A stretch of DNA of 64,000 bases from Parus major. Its lineage: Eukaryota; Chordata; Aves; Passeriformes; Paridae. Positions within the stretch are counted from its first letter, which is position 1. The number at the start of each line of letters is the position of its first letter. The notes beneath the pieces are model-generated. The model ran no database searches and had not been told where the DNA came from. It saw nothing but the letters and a program-made list of their open reading frames with translations. Shown here piece by piece: positions 63,664 through 64,000 of the stretch. The position numbers were made by a program, and so were the translations under genes. The stretch is taken from contig NC_031776.1 of the NCBI RefSeq assembly GCF_001522545.3, forward strand, positions 26,485,634 through 26,549,633, given 5' to 3'.

Positions 63664-64000
63664 TCATGAATCCAGGCTTAACCTCTTTGCTTTTGCTGGG
63701 GCTCTCTGCTGAGCACGATCCTCCCCGCGAAAGCGAGCAAACTGCATCTGGCTCTCCGCATGGATGAAAGCTTCCCACTTTTGGATGTCCAGGCAGGCCA
63801 CAGGCAGGTCAGTGATACAGTGGAGAGAATACATGAGGGTTTCTGCATGTGCTGATGCCATCTCATGACACAAAAGCCAGATGGAAGTACCCTCACTTGT
63901 AAGTCGTTGCTCTGTGTTTGTAAGCACTAACTCAGGGTCGTGGCTCAGGAACTTGGGAAGGTTTAGCTGGGAAGTCACTGCCTCCTGCTTTTTTTGTCCC
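63664..64000 (-). CDS. C-terminal coding segment of an unidentified protein, 5' part outside the window
   Basis: Read on the minus strand, this frame is open from the right edge of the window for 111 codons and closes with TGA at 63666-63664. It has no in-frame ATG near the edge, as expected for an internal or last exon entered from an upstream acceptor beyond 64000. The product is soluble and mixed: about the first 35 residues are polar with KFLSHDPEL and TEQRLTSEG, a central part is rich in Trp, Cys, His and Met (IWLLCHEMASAHAET, DIQKWEAFIHAE), and the tail is basic, ending KRLSLDS. There is no signal peptide, membrane span or zinc-binding motif. CpGs (such as the CCGCG at 63724-63728) are more frequent than in the flanks, which fits coding sequence. 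A GTGAGG at the codons after EQRLTS could act as a cryptic donor, so an internal exon ending there is an alternative. I do not recognise the family and assign no function. Confidence 0.6.
   Translation of the reverse strand, partial: GQKKQEAVTSQLNLPKFLSHDPELVLTNTEQRLTSEGTSIWLLCHEMASAHAETLMYSLHCITDLPVACLDIQKWEAFIHAESQMQFARFRGEDRAQQRAPAKAKRLSLDS

Noticed and set aside
1..64000. Operons, CRISPR arrays, tRNA or rRNA genes, phage or plasmid features
   Set aside because: Read on both strands, nothing matched; the CR1 tails and sequence texture indicate an animal nuclear genome.

Overview
The window looks like a stretch of vertebrate, most likely bird, nuclear genome. The main evidence is three 5'-truncated chicken-repeat-1 (CR1) LINE tails at 9603-9955, 33821-33933 and 57404-57546. 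They carry the family's conserved 3' wording and, in one case, its ATTCTGTG terminal octamers. General CpG depletion, AT-rich non-coding sequence, splice-like signals and the lack of any dense run of long reading frames agree with this. Nothing prokaryotic is present: no operons, rRNA, tRNA, CRISPR array or phage genes were seen.

Layout: the window is almost entirely non-coding (intergenic or intronic). The one segment I am fairly willing to call protein-coding is at the right edge, 63664-64000 on the minus strand. It is a 111-codon open C-terminal stretch ending in TGA that runs off the window; I do not recognise the protein. About 1 kb further left is a well-formed 47-nt candidate exon on the plus strand (62654-62700). 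A second small candidate exon with a Kozak-like ATG lies at 22605-22639. Both could be splice-site look-alikes, because several similar decoys occur by chance in the window.

The one clear CpG island is at about 10141-11175. A CR1 tail ends fewer than 200 bp to its left, and a CTCF-like motif lies inside it. It is the best promoter candidate, but no gene can be attached to it from sequence alone. Several AT-rich blocks dense in TAAT/ATTA cores (20140-20260, 23060-23130, 32270-32830, 41690-41900, 46185-46400, 51940-52160) have the texture of conserved developmental enhancers. That is an inference and needs an alignment.

Small-scale DNA architecture is the most distinctive content. There is a nested palindrome cluster followed by a three-copy 11-bp tandem repeat at 2828-2904, a 15-bp-arm hairpin at 38721-38754, and near-perfect palindromes at 61292-61314, 43273-43293 and 8377-8401. 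I found no evidence of an undescribed multi-gene system.
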